Notes under the pieces: model-generated
Told to the model about the DNA's origin: nothing
The model's database searches: none
What the model saw: the letters and a program-made list of their open reading frames with translations, nothing else
Assembly: GCA_017640505.1 (NCBI GenBank)
Contig: JAEPQO010000001.1
Coordinates: 1,070,625 to 1,134,624 of the forward strand
Reading direction: 5' to 3'
Source of the DNA: Rhodospirillales bacterium
Lineage (GTDB): Bacteria; Pseudomonadota; Alphaproteobacteria; Rhodospirillales; Casp-alpha2
DNA length: 64,000 nt
Part shown: positions 49,187 through 59,102 of the stretch, in pieces
Position numbering within the stretch: position 1 is the stretch's first letter
Layout of the letters: each line of letters begins with the position of its first letter
Position numbers and translations under genes: made by a program

Positions 49187-49611
49187 CCTTTCAAGGCCGG
49201 CGTGATGGCAAGGCCCGCGCCTTCGATCCCGGCAATCGCCGCAAGTTCGTCGTTGCCGGAATTGTCACCACTGATGCCGACCGCGCCGATAATGGCCCCC
49301 GATCCGTCTCGCACCAGAACACCGCCGGGTACCGGCACCATGCGCCCGCCAGACGCCGCCGCGACGGCGCCCAGGAAGGTCGGGTTCTTTTCCTTCAGCG
49401 CGCGGCCGTCGAGACCGAAGCCAAGCGCACCATAAGCTTTGCCCATGGCGATTTCGGGTCTGAGAATGCCGCTGCCGTCGGCGCGCTTGAACGCGACCAA
49501 ATGGCCGCCCGCATCGAGTACGGCGACCGTCAGCGGATCGAAATCGTTTTCTGCACCGTAAGCATGCGCACCGTCGACGATTTTACTCGCCTGTTCGAGT
49601 GTCAGCGTCAT
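49183..49611 (-). CDS. GlcG/HbpS (DUF336) family protein, no signal peptide
   Basis: MTLTLEQASKIVDGAHAYGAENDFDPLTVAVLDAGGHLVAFKRADGSGILRPEIAMGKAYGALGFG...GAVGISGDNSGNDELAAIAGIEGAGL. Confidence 0.9.
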   Translation of the reverse strand: MTLTLEQASKIVDGAHAYGAENDFDPLTVAVLDAGGHLVAFKRADGSGILRPEIAMGKAYGALGFGLDGRALKEKNPTFLGAVAAASGGRMVPVPGGVLVRDGSGAIIGAVGISGDNSGNDELAAIAGIEGAGLAITPALKG

Positions 49612-49626
49612 GTGTCGAATTCCTCC

Positions 49627-50832
49627 CTAAGTACGGAGTGCATCGGCCAGGAATGCCGTCGCCTGCGCGATGCCACCTTTCGACACATTGTCAATCAGAC
49701 CGAGCGAATCAAGGGCGACCTCGAGCGAACCGAGCGTGCCCAGCATCATCGGTGCATTGACGTGGCCCATGTGGGCGATCCGGAACGCCTTGCCGGACAG
49801 ATCGCCGATACCGAGGCCGAGCGTCACGCCGAGCCTGTCGAAGCAGAAGGCGCGGATCGGCTCCGGCCTCAGGTCATCGTGCAGGCGGAGCGTCGTCACC
49901 GAACAGGACCGTTCCGAGGGTTCGGCGATGTTGAAATCGAAGCTGCCGCCCTGGCGCCATACCTCGACCGCGGCGTGCGTCGCCCCGGCAAGGAGTTTGT
50001 GGCGCTCAAAAATGTTCTCCAGCCCTTCCTCAAGGATCATGTCCATCGCTTTTCTGAGGCCGAACAGCAGGTGCACCGGCGGTGTGCCGCTGTACTTGCG
50101 GTAATGTTCTTCCAGGTCGCGGTTGGACCAATCCCAGTAGGACGTTCTGAGGTCCGCCGTCTGATGCCGTTCTTTTGCCTTCGCGTTGGCGGCGACGAAG
50201 CTGAGGCCCGGCGGCGTCATCAGGCCCTTCTGCGATCCGCCGACGGCAACGTCGACGCCCCATTCGTCCATGTTGAACGGCATGCAGGCGAGCGACGCGA
50301 TGGTGTCCACCATCAGAAGGGCATCGTGCCCGGCAGCATCCATCGCGGCGCGGATGGCCGGGATATCGTTGACGCAACCGCTCGCGGTGTCGATCTGCAC
50401 GACAAGCAGGGCCTTGATCCTGCCTTCGGTGTCGGCGCGCAGCGCGTCTTCCACTTTCTGGGGATCGACAGCGCGGCGCCAGTCGCCCTGCAGGCGTTCG
50501 ACATTGACGCCCATGTTGCGTGCGAATTCCCCCCAGCCGACGGCGAAGCGACCGCTTTCGAGAACGAGAATGGTGTCGCCGCGGCTGAGCACGTTGGCGA
50601 CAGAGCCTTCCCATGCGCCGTGTCCGTTGGCGACGTAGATATAGGTGTCACCCTGGGTGCGGAAAATCGTCTTCAGGTCCTTGAGAGAGCTGATCGTGAT
50701 ATCGAGAAGTTCGCCGCCGCCCTCGCCGCCATAAATGTCGATGGCGGGCCGGTGCATGGCGCGAAGAACTTCGTCCGGCACCGTCGTCGGGCCCGGAATG
50801 CTGAGGAATTGTCTGCCGCTTCTTAGTGTCAT
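49627..50832 (-). CDS. PLP-dependent alanine/serine-glyoxylate aminotransferase family protein
   Basis: FLSIPGPTTVPDEVLRAMHRPAIDIYGGE...VDTIASLACMPFNMDEWGVDVAVGGSQKGLMTPPGLSFVAAN. Confidence 0.92.
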   Translation of the reverse strand: MTLRSGRQFLSIPGPTTVPDEVLRAMHRPAIDIYGGEGGGELLDITISSLKDLKTIFRTQGDTYIYVANGHGAWEGSVANVLSRGDTILVLESGRFAVGWGEFARNMGVNVERLQGDWRRAVDPQKVEDALRADTEGRIKALLVVQIDTASGCVNDIPAIRAAMDAAGHDALLMVDTIASLACMPFNMDEWGVDVAVGGSQKGLMTPPGLSFVAANAKAKERHQTADLRTSYWDWSNRDLEEHYRKYSGTPPVHLLFGLRKAMDMILEEGLENIFERHKLLAGATHAAVEVWRQGGSFDFNIAEPSERSCSVTTLRLHDDLRPEPIRAFCFDRLGVTLGLGIGDLSGKAFRIAHMGHVNAPMMLGTLGSLEVALDSLGLIDNVSKGGIAQATAFLADALRT

Positions 50833-50915
50833 CGTGCTGCCCTATGAGGAGGAGGCTGGGCGAAAAACGACGATGATCCTTCCCGACCGATGGGAACTTG
50901 TCCAGAACGGAAATT

Positions 50916-50936
50916 GTTACCGATTCAATCGGTAAC
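50916..50936. promoter_or_regulatory. 21-bp operator palindrome GTTACCGATT-C-AATCGGTAAC
   Basis: Perfect 10-bp arms around one nucleotide, in the divergent intergenic region 50833-50999. Confidence 0.75.
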
Positions 50937-50999
50937 GTTGCGTTTGCGTCCGGCCGGGCGAACGTTAAATTAGATGGCCAAAGTGGGGAGGGATCATCA

Positions 51000-52592
51000 A
51001 TGGAATTCGATTTCGTTATTGTCGGCGCCGGGTCCGCCGGTTGTGTGCTGGCGAACAGACTAAGCGCCGATCCGGGTTTCACGGCATGTTTGCTCGAGGC
51101 CGGCGGCGAAGACAGAAATCCTCTGATCCACATTCCGGCCGGATACGTGAAAACCATGGTCGATCCGTCGATCAACTGGATGTTCGATACCAAACCCGAT
51201 GAAAAGACCGGCAATCGTCCAATCCCCGTGCCCCGTGGCAAGGTGCTCGGCGGTTCCAGCGCGATCAACGGCATGCTCTATGTGCGCGGCCAGGCAGCGG
51301 ATTACGACACCTGGGCGCAGATGGGCTGCCGCGGCTGGTCGTATTCGGATGTGCTGCCGTTCTTCAAGCGTGCCGAAAACCGCGAACAGGGTGCCGACGA
51401 GTTTCACGGCGTCGGCGGACCGCTCAACGTCACCATGCCGACGGTGACCTATGATACCCTCGACAAGGTGATCGAGTCCGCCGGTGAACTCGGCTATCCG
51501 ATGCATGTCGATTACAACGGTGCCGACCAGGAAGGTTTTGCGTATTACCAGGTGACGCAGCGCCATGGGCGGCGGTTCAGTGCAAAGAACGCCTATCTCG
51601 ACCCGGTGCGCAGCCGCAAGAACCTGCATGTGGAAACCCGCGCCTTTGTGCAGAAAGTGCTGATCGAGGACGGCCGTGCCGTCGGTGTGGTCTTTAAACA
51701 GAACGGCCGCGAGCGGACGATCCGGGCGCGGAAGGAAATTGTCCTCGCGGCGGGTGCGGTGCAGTCGCCGCAGTTGCTGGAGCTCTCCGGCATCGGGCAA
51801 GGCGACCTGCTGCAGAAGCTTGGGCTGCAGGTGGTGCATAACCTGAAGGGCGTCGGCGAGAACCTGCAGGATCACTACATTTCACGCCTTTCGTGGCGGC
51901 TCAACGGGTTGACCAGCCTCAACCAGCTGGCGCGCGGCCCGGGCCTGGTGTTCGAAGCCCTGAAGTTTTTCACCCAGCGCAAAGGTGCGCTGACCATGCC
52001 CGCCGGCATCATCGCGGGGTTCGTGAAAAGCCGCGCGGAACTGCAGGATCCGGACATCCAGTTCCATATCGCGCATGCGACGTTCGCCAATCCGCACAAG
52101 CGCGTTTTCGACAAGTTCCCGGGAATCACCATCGGGCCGTGCCAGTTGCGTCCGGAAAGCCGGGGCTATCTGCACGCAACGACGCCGGATATGGCCGACA
52201 AGCCGGACATTCAGCCGAATTTCCTGGCCACGCGGACCGACTGCGACGTCCATGTCGCCGGGCTCAGGATCGGGCGGCAGTTGATGGCGACAAGCGTGCT
52301 GGGGCCGCACGCGGCCGAAGAGCTTTCGCCGGGTGTCGACACGGCCGACGACGAGGCATTGCTGGAACACGCGCGGACGACGGGCGCGACCCTCTATCAT
52401 CCGGTCGGCACGTGCAAGATGGGCACGGATGAGATGGCGGTGGTCGATCCGGCGCTGAAAGTGATCGGGCTTGAGGGACTGCGCGTCGCCGATGCGTCGG
52501 TCATGCCGAACCTGATCAGCGGGAACACCAACGCGCCGACCATGATGATCGCCGAAAAGGCGTCCGACATGATCCTCGCCGACGCGCGTTAG
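51000..52592 (+). CDS. GMC family oxidoreductase (choline dehydrogenase-like)
   Basis: MEFDFVIVGAGSAGCVLANRLSADPGFTACLLEAGGEDRNPLIHIPAGY...PRGKVLGGSSAINGMLYVRGQAADYD...YHPVGTCKMGTDEMAVVDPALKV...DASVMPNLISGNTNAPTMMIAEKASDMI. Confidence 0.95.
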   Translation: MEFDFVIVGAGSAGCVLANRLSADPGFTACLLEAGGEDRNPLIHIPAGYVKTMVDPSINWMFDTKPDEKTGNRPIPVPRGKVLGGSSAINGMLYVRGQAADYDTWAQMGCRGWSYSDVLPFFKRAENREQGADEFHGVGGPLNVTMPTVTYDTLDKVIESAGELGYPMHVDYNGADQEGFAYYQVTQRHGRRFSAKNAYLDPVRSRKNLHVETRAFVQKVLIEDGRAVGVVFKQNGRERTIRARKEIVLAAGAVQSPQLLELSGIGQGDLLQKLGLQVVHNLKGVGENLQDHYISRLSWRLNGLTSLNQLARGPGLVFEALKFFTQRKGALTMPAGIIAGFVKSRAELQDPDIQFHIAHATFANPHKRVFDKFPGITIGPCQLRPESRGYLHATTPDMADKPDIQPNFLATRTDCDVHVAGLRIGRQLMATSVLGPHAAEELSPGVDTADDEALLEHARTTGATLYHPVGTCKMGTDEMAVVDPALKVIGLEGLRVADASVMPNLISGNTNAPTMMIAEKASDMILADAR

Positions 52593-53191
52593 GTTTTCCT
52601 GAGGTCTTCCGGCGTGTCGACGTCCAGCAGTGTGCCGGGATCGTCGACCGGTACGGCAACGACGCGTTCCGGGTGATCCTTAAGGATCGACCGCGCGCCG
52701 GTATCGCCCGAAAGGGCACAAAGCCGGGTGAAGTATTTGGCCGCGAAAAGCACGGGGTGGCCACGCTTGCCGTCATGGACCGGGACGACGATGTCGCGGC
52801 CGCGTTTGGTATCAAGTGCAACAAGTAATGCGGTCAGCGTTTCCGGTTTCAAACGCGGCATGTCGCCGAGGACGACGAACATCGCTTCCGCGTCGGGTTT
52901 GACGGCATTGGCGCCGGTTGCGAGGGACGTTCCCATGCCAGCCCATGGTGTCGCATTCCGGGCGCAGCGCACGGGCAGCCCGTTCAGCGCGCGTTCGACA
53001 TCGTCGGCATCGTGGCCGGTCACGACGATGACATCGCCCATTCCCGCGGCAACAACCTGTTCGGCCGTTCTGCGGATCATCGCTTCGCCGCCGATAGACT
53101 CCAGCAGTTTGTTGTCCGTGCCGAACCGTTCGGAACGGCCGGCGGCAAGGATGACCACGGCAACCTTTGCGGCATCCGGTCCGGTGCTCAT
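52589..53191 (-). CDS. Nucleotidyltransferase, MobA/MocA-like (molybdenum cofactor)
   Basis: VAVVILAAGRSERFGTDNKLLESIGGEAMIRRTAEQVV...VLGDMPRLKPETLTALL...GKRGHPVLFAAKYF. Confidence 0.88.
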   Translation of the reverse strand: MSTGPDAAKVAVVILAAGRSERFGTDNKLLESIGGEAMIRRTAEQVVAAGMGDVIVVTGHDADDVERALNGLPVRCARNATPWAGMGTSLATGANAVKPDAEAMFVVLGDMPRLKPETLTALLVALDTKRGRDIVVPVHDGKRGHPVLFAAKYFTRLCALSGDTGARSILKDHPERVVAVPVDDPGTLLDVDTPEDLRKT

Positions 53192-54129
53192 ACGGGGAAT
53201 CTTTCGCGGTAGGTCATCAGCACCTCGGCCACAAGTGAGATGGCGATCTCGGGCGGATTGCGCGAGCCCATGGAAATGCCGAGCGGTCCCTTGATCCGCT
53301 CCACAGCCTCCTTGGCAATGCCGTCTTCGAGAAACCGGCTGACCCGCTCAGCGTGCGTATTCCGGCTGCCGAGCGCGCCGATGTAAAACGCATCGGATGC
53401 CATCGCGGCTTTCAGAACCGGGCCTTCGAGCTCGTGTTCGTGGAACAGGGTGGCGACGGCGGTCCAGGCATCGATCCGGCCATCGGGCAGGGATTTCGAC
53501 GTGGTTGCGCCGGCGGCTTCACATTGCCGCGCGATTTCGTCTTCGGTGGTGATGGCATGAACGGCGATGTCGGAGGCGATCGCGATCTCGGCGGTGGCGG
53601 CCAGCACCGGCCCCTTGCCGGCCACGACTAGACGCAGCGGCGGGCGGTAGAGCCGATCGAACGTGTTTCCATCCAGCGTGAGCTGCAAACGGTCGTCGCT
53701 TTCAGCAGCCTCGCCAATGCGGCTTTCGCCTGTCGTCATGTCCGTGACGAGCGTAACCGGGCGCCGTTCGTCCATGGCGCCGACGATGTTCCTGGCCACA
53801 GCATCGGCGAACCCGACATCGATATAGACGTCGATCGCGCTACCGCACGGCAGCGCGATGTCGAAATAAGGTGAATTGACGCCGTAGCGGATGGAGCGGT
53901 TCTTGCCCGCGTCCATCGCCGCTTTCGTTTCCTCGACGAGGGCGCCTTCGACACAGCCGCCGGAAAGGAAGCCGGTGAAGTCACCGGCGTCCGATACCGC
54001 CATCTGGCTGCCCGCAGGCCTCGGCCCTGTTGGTTCGACGTTGTAAAGCGTCAGCAAGGCTGCGCGCTTTCCCTCGGACCGCCACTTGATGAGGTCCGGG
54101 AGCACATATTCAGAGAATCGACCGTTCAT
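53188..54129 (-). CDS. XdhC family protein (molybdenum hydroxylase maturation)
   Basis: KRAALLTLYNVEPTGPRPAGSQMAVSDAGDFTGFLSGGCVEGALVEE...FYIGALGSRNTHAERVSRFLEDGI...PLGISMGSRNPPEIAISLVAEVL. Confidence 0.93.
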   Translation of the reverse strand: MNGRFSEYVLPDLIKWRSEGKRAALLTLYNVEPTGPRPAGSQMAVSDAGDFTGFLSGGCVEGALVEETKAAMDAGKNRSIRYGVNSPYFDIALPCGSAIDVYIDVGFADAVARNIVGAMDERRPVTLVTDMTTGESRIGEAAESDDRLQLTLDGNTFDRLYRPPLRLVVAGKGPVLAATAEIAIASDIAVHAITTEDEIARQCEAAGATTSKSLPDGRIDAWTAVATLFHEHELEGPVLKAAMASDAFYIGALGSRNTHAERVSRFLEDGIAKEAVERIKGPLGISMGSRNPPEIAISLVAEVLMTYRERFPV

Positions 54130-54147
54130 TAATGTCCCAATATGGGT

Positions 54148-56499
54148 TTAGCCTTCGGCTTTCGCATCCTGTATGGCGCGCCACACCCGTTCGGGCGTCA
54201 GCGGCATATCGATGTGATGCACGCCGAACTCCTTGAGCGCATCGCACACCGCGTTGACGATCGCCGGCGGGGCCCCAACGCAACCCGCTTCACCGGCGCC
54301 TTTGACGCCCAGCAGGTTCTTTTGCGTCGGTGCATCCTCGTAATAGTCGATAACCATTCGTGGCATATCGTCGGCGCGGGGCAGTGCATAGTCCATTAAT
54401 GAGCCTGTGACAAGCTGGCCGCTCTCGTCATAAACGATGTTTTCCATCAGTGCCTGACCCAGGCCCTGGGCAATGCCGCCCATGACCTGGCCGTCGGCGA
54501 GCATCTTGTTGACGATGGTGCCGAAATCGTCGACCACCCAGTACCCGTCGACCTTGATGGTGCCGGTATCAGGATCGACCTCGACCTCGCAGGCGTGACC
54601 GCCGTTGGGGATCGAGATGATGCCGCGCTCGAACACCGTCGAGATGTTCATGCAGCCGGGCTCCAGATCATCCGGCAGGCTGTCCGGGTCGTTCTGGCTG
54701 TCGATGGCGTCGCTGATCGTCATGGTGTGGTTCGTGCCCGGCACGTGGAAACGGCCTTCCTCGAACTCGACCTGGTCGGCGCCGACGTCGAAGCGGTGCG
54801 CCGCGATCTTCTTGCCGACCTCAATGATTTCGCGCGACGTCTGCGTGACCGCGCTGCCGCCGACCTCGAGGCCGCGCGACCCGCCGTGGCCGCCGCCGAT
54901 ATCGGTGGCGTCGGTGTCGGACTGGTGGAACTCGATGTCGTCCATGTCGATGCCGAGATGCCCGGCCAGCAGTTGCGCGAACACCGTTTCGTGGCCCATG
55001 CCCGTCGACGCAGTGCCGACGGAAAGCTCGACCTTGCCATCGTCACGGAACACGACCTTGGCCTCCTCTTTCGGGCCGCCGCCGGTGCATTCCAGGTACA
55101 TGCAGACGCCGAAGCCGCGCTTCAGGCCCTTCGCTTCGCTCGCTTCCTTGCGCTTGGCAAAGCCCGCGCGGTCGGAGATTTCGATCGTCTTCTCGAACAC
55201 CGCCGGGAAATTGCCGCAGTCGATGTCGAGTCCCATCGGCGACTTCATTGGCAGGTCGCTCTCGGGGATCAGGTTCTTGCGGCGAAGCTCAATCGGATCC
55301 ATGCCCAGTTTGGCCGCGGCATAATCGATGATGCGGTCCATCTGGTAAGACCCTTCCGGGCGACCGGCGCCGCGGTACGGGTCCAACGGGCAGGTGTTCG
55401 TGAACGGTGCGATCGCCGTGTAGTAGATCGCATCGAAGCGGAACGGGCCGCCCTGCGTCCGGCTCGAGCCGCCGGTCGGCGTGAACGGGCCGACCGTGCC
55501 GCAGAAGGCACCGAGGTTGCCGACGGTTTCCGTGCGGAGTCCGCGGAACGTGCCGTCGTTGTCGAGGGCCAGCTGCACCGTCGAGACCTGGTCGCGGCCG
55601 TGCGTATCAGAGAGGAAACTCTCGGCACGGTCGTTGATCCACTTCACCGGACGTTTGATCTCGCGCGCGGCGTGCAGGATCAGGATCGGCTCCTGATAAA
55701 CGCCGTTCTTGCCGCCGAAACCGCCGCCCACGTCGGGTGCGATGTGGTGCAGGTTTTCCTTGCCGATCTTCAGCACCGCATCGGCGATGGTGTCACGGTT
55801 GGCGTGGATGTTCTGCGACGCGTTCCAGAGCGTGAACTTGCCGGTTTCCGCATCGTAATCGGCGACGGCACCGCGCGGTTCGATCGGCGTTGCGGTGACG
55901 CGGTTGTTGACCAGTTCCAGCGTGATGATCTGATCGGCGTCCTCGAACGCTTTTTTCTGCGCTTCCTCGTCGCCGAGTTCGAAGTCGAGGCAGATGTTGT
56001 TGGGAATGTCGTCCCAGATCTGCGGCGCGCCGTCCTTGATGGCCTCCGACTGGTGTGTGACCGAAGGCAGACTGTCGTAGTCGACTTCGATCAGCTCCAG
56101 GGCATCGCGGCAGGCATCAAGGCTCTCGGCCACGACCAGCGCGACCGGCTGTCCGACGTAACGGACCCGGTCAATGGCAATGGCGTGATGCGGCGGTTCC
56201 TTCAGGTCGGAACCGTCCTTGAACTTGCGGACCCCCGACTTGGTCGGAATGGTGCCGTACCCGGCGGCTTTCCAGTCTTCGCCGGTGACGACCAGCAGAA
56301 CGCCGTCGAGCGCCAATGCCTCCGAGGCATCGATGGATTTGATGTCGGCGTGCGCCTCGGGCGAGCGCAGCACCATGGCGTACGCCTGGTTTTCAAGATT
56401 GACGTCGTCGATGTATTGACCTTTGCCGGTCAGAAACCGGAAATCTTCCACGCGGCGCTGGCTTTCGCCGATACCGTTTCGTGCAACGAATGTGCTCAT
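54148..56499 (-). CDS. Xanthine dehydrogenase family molybdopterin-binding subunit (CoxL-like, PYRGAGR motif)
   Basis: 783 aa; ESQRRVEDFRFLTGKGQYIDDV...VGGGFGGKNGVYQEPILILHAAREIKRPVKWI...PLDPYRGAGRPEGSYQMDRI...VKGAGEAGCVGAPPAIVNAVCDAL. Confidence 0.95.
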   Translation of the reverse strand: MSTFVARNGIGESQRRVEDFRFLTGKGQYIDDVNLENQAYAMVLRSPEAHADIKSIDASEALALDGVLLVVTGEDWKAAGYGTIPTKSGVRKFKDGSDLKEPPHHAIAIDRVRYVGQPVALVVAESLDACRDALELIEVDYDSLPSVTHQSEAIKDGAPQIWDDIPNNICLDFELGDEEAQKKAFEDADQIITLELVNNRVTATPIEPRGAVADYDAETGKFTLWNASQNIHANRDTIADAVLKIGKENLHHIAPDVGGGFGGKNGVYQEPILILHAAREIKRPVKWINDRAESFLSDTHGRDQVSTVQLALDNDGTFRGLRTETVGNLGAFCGTVGPFTPTGGSSRTQGGPFRFDAIYYTAIAPFTNTCPLDPYRGAGRPEGSYQMDRIIDYAAAKLGMDPIELRRKNLIPESDLPMKSPMGLDIDCGNFPAVFEKTIEISDRAGFAKRKEASEAKGLKRGFGVCMYLECTGGGPKEEAKVVFRDDGKVELSVGTASTGMGHETVFAQLLAGHLGIDMDDIEFHQSDTDATDIGGGHGGSRGLEVGGSAVTQTSREIIEVGKKIAAHRFDVGADQVEFEEGRFHVPGTNHTMTISDAIDSQNDPDSLPDDLEPGCMNISTVFERGIISIPNGGHACEVEVDPDTGTIKVDGYWVVDDFGTIVNKMLADGQVMGGIAQGLGQALMENIVYDESGQLVTGSLMDYALPRADDMPRMVIDYYEDAPTQKNLLGVKGAGEAGCVGAPPAIVNAVCDALKEFGVHHIDMPLTPERVWRAIQDAKAEG

Positions 56500-56513
56500 G
56501 TTCTTTCCCCCGC

Positions 56514-57311
56514 TTAGCCGTTCGCTTCCGCAACCGCACGACGGGCGAGAACGCCGATCAGGTGCGCACGGTAGTCGCGGCTTGCGTGAATATCGTTGTT
56601 AAGATCGTCGGCCGGAACCATGCCGTCCTTGACGCTGTCCGGGCTGAAGTTGCCGGTCAGGGCCTGCTCCATCTCCGGTACGCGGAAGACGCAGGGTCCG
56701 GCGCCGGTCACGGCGACGCGGACGGTGTTGCCGAACTTGGCGGCCATGACCGCGACCAGGGCGTAACGGGTCGCCGGGTTCGGAAACTTGATGTAGCCCG
56801 CCGCTTCCGGGATCGGATAACGGATTTCGGTGATCAGTTCACCTTCGTCCAGCGCGGTCTCGAACATGCCGGTAAAAAAGTTGTCGGCTTCGATCTCGCG
56901 TTCCGTGGTGACCACCGTGGCGCCCAGGCCAAGTACGGCCGCCGGATAATCGGCCGCCGGGTCGTTGTTGGCGACCGAGCCGCCCATGGTGCCGCGGTTG
57001 CGCACGTGCGGGTCGCCGATACCACCGGCGAGCTTGGCAAGCGCCGGAATGGCCGACTGAATGTCGGCATTGGCGGCGACGTCCGCGTGCGTCGTCATGG
57101 CCTTGATGGTAATGCTGTCGCCCCCGGCCTCGATGCCGGAAAGACCATCGACACGGGCCAGCGAAATGAGATCCGACGGCATGGCGAGGCGCTGCTTGAG
57201 CACCGGGATCAGGGTCTGCCCGCCGGCGAGGTATTGTCCATCGTCGGAATCGCCGAGCGCGGTTTTGACCTCGTCGACAGATTTAGGAGTTTTTACACCG
57301 AAATCATACAT
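56514..57311 (-). CDS. FAD-binding medium subunit (CoxM-like)
   Basis: MYDFGVKTPKSVDEVKTALG...YLAGGQTLIPVLKQRLAMPSDLISLARVDGL...IGDPHVRNRGTMGGSVANNDPAADYPAAVLGL. Confidence 0.94.
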   Translation of the reverse strand: MYDFGVKTPKSVDEVKTALGDSDDGQYLAGGQTLIPVLKQRLAMPSDLISLARVDGLSGIEAGGDSITIKAMTTHADVAANADIQSAIPALAKLAGGIGDPHVRNRGTMGGSVANNDPAADYPAAVLGLGATVVTTEREIEADNFFTGMFETALDEGELITEIRYPIPEAAGYIKFPNPATRYALVAVMAAKFGNTVRVAVTGAGPCVFRVPEMEQALTGNFSPDSVKDGMVPADDLNNDIHASRDYRAHLIGVLARRAVAEANG

Positions 57312-57314
57312 GGC

Positions 57315-57782
<468 letters not shown>

Positions 57783-57797
57783 CGATTTCTCCCCTAG

Positions 57798-57836
57798 GAA
57801 TGTCACAAAGGGCCCTGCAACAGGCCCCGGACATTC
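57798..57836 (-). promoter_or_regulatory. Leader hairpin upstream of coxS-like gene
   Basis: GAATGTC-ACAAA-GGGCC-CTGCAACA-GGCCC-CG-GACATTC: two stacked stems ending 16 nt upstream of the ATG at 57782. Confidence 0.4.
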
Positions 57837-58010
57837 TCGTTCAAATGTTTATAACACCGCACGCAAATAGCCCGGCCGGGCCGGGTGGTATCGGATAGGT
57901 GCTCGTCCTATATAAAAATTGGGGATGACGCCGGGTGTTGCAAGTCTTTATACAAAACACAACATTTCCCCCCGCGGGACGCCGCCCGGCAAAAATATTG
58001 GAGAGTTTGA

Positions 58011-58619
58011 ATGAAGTTGTCCGACGAGAAGCGCATCGACGCACCCAGGGAAGAGGTGTGGCGCGGGCTAAATGATCCTGAAATCCTTAAGCAGTCCATA
58101 CCCGGTTGCGAGGATCTCGAGCAGGTTTCGGATACCGAATTCAATGCCGAGGTGCGCGCCAAGGTCGGTCCCGTCAAAGCCAAGTTCAAGGGCAGCGTCA
58201 CGCTGAGCGACCTCAACCCGCCCGAAAGCTACCGCATCTCCGGCGAAGGCAAGGGTGGTGCGGCCGGGTTCGCCAAGGGCGGTGCCGTCGTGACCCTCAC
58301 GGAGGACGGCGACGCCACGATCCTCAAATACGAAGTCGACGCCGACGTCGGCGGCAAGCTCGCGCAGATCGGCGGACGGCTGCTCGAAGGGACGTCGAAA
58401 AAGCTGGCGGGCGAGTTCTTCGACAACTTTGAAGCGGCACTGAAAGATTCCGGCGATGCGGGCGCCACTGCCGAAGATGCACCGGCCGAGGCCGGCGCCG
58501 CGCCGTCGGCCGAGCCGCCACGCGAAGTCGGTGCCGAGGGTAAAAGCTCGTCGAAGGTCTGGCTTGTCGTTGGCGTGGTTTTCGTGCTCGGCGCATTGGC
58601 ATTGACCCTTTTACAGTAA
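58011..58619 (+). CDS. CoxG-like SRPBCC family protein with C-terminal membrane anchor
   Basis: MKLSDEKRIDAPREEVWRGLNDPEILKQSIPGCEDLEQVSDTEFNAEVRAKVGPVKAKFKGSVTLSDLNPPESYRISGEGKGGAAGFAKGGA; C-terminal VWLVVGVVFVLGALALTLLQ. Confidence 0.93.
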   Translation: MKLSDEKRIDAPREEVWRGLNDPEILKQSIPGCEDLEQVSDTEFNAEVRAKVGPVKAKFKGSVTLSDLNPPESYRISGEGKGGAAGFAKGGAVVTLTEDGDATILKYEVDADVGGKLAQIGGRLLEGTSKKLAGEFFDNFEAALKDSGDAGATAEDAPAEAGAAPSAEPPREVGAEGKSSSKVWLVVGVVFVLGALALTLLQ

Positions 58620-58632
58620 CGGAGACGGCGGT

Positions 58633-59100
58633 ATGGCCGGAAAGACGCTTCTGATCGTCGGCCACGTCCCGTCCCCGAACACGCAGGCGCTGCGCGATGC
58701 GGTTGCGGCCGGCGCCTCTTCCGACGACATCGATGGCGTTAGCGTCGTCGCGAAAAGCCCGTTCGATACCGGTGTGGACGACGTTCTCGGTGCGGATGCG
58801 GTCATCCTCGGCACGACCGAAAACCTCGGCTACATGTCCGGGGCAATGAAGGATTTCTTCGACCGGACTTATTATGGCGTGCTCGAGGAAAAGCAGGGGC
58901 TTCCCTACGCGCTATACGTCCGTGCCGGTCTTGACGGGACCGGCACGATCCGTGGCGTGCAGTCGATTGTCTCGGGCTTGCGCTGGAAAGCGGTGCGTGA
59001 ACCTCTATTGCTGCACGGTGAATGGAAAACGAGCTTCACCGGCGAAGCAAACGAACTCGGGCTCCTGGTCGCTGCCGGCCTGGAGGCAGGGGTTTTTTAG
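58633..59100 (+). CDS. Flavodoxin-like/NADPH-dependent oxidoreductase family protein
   Basis: KTLLIVGHVPSPNTQALRDAVAAG...ADAVILGTTENLGYMSGAMKDFFDRTYYGVLEEKQGLPYALYVRAG. Confidence 0.83.
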   Translation: MAGKTLLIVGHVPSPNTQALRDAVAAGASSDDIDGVSVVAKSPFDTGVDDVLGADAVILGTTENLGYMSGAMKDFFDRTYYGVLEEKQGLPYALYVRAGLDGTGTIRGVQSIVSGLRWKAVREPLLLHGEWKTSFTGEANELGLLVAAGLEAGVF

Positions 59101-59102
59101 CG

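Noticed and set aside
48895-50826. 643-aa plus-strand ORF
   Set aside because: Starts inside oxyR out of frame and runs antisense to the HbpS-like and aminotransferase genes; not a real protein.
54595-56517. 640-aa plus-strand ORF opposite the CoxL-like gene
   Set aside because: Antisense shadow; Arg/Val/Ala/Asp-rich with no family features, while the minus strand encodes a textbook molybdopterin subunit.
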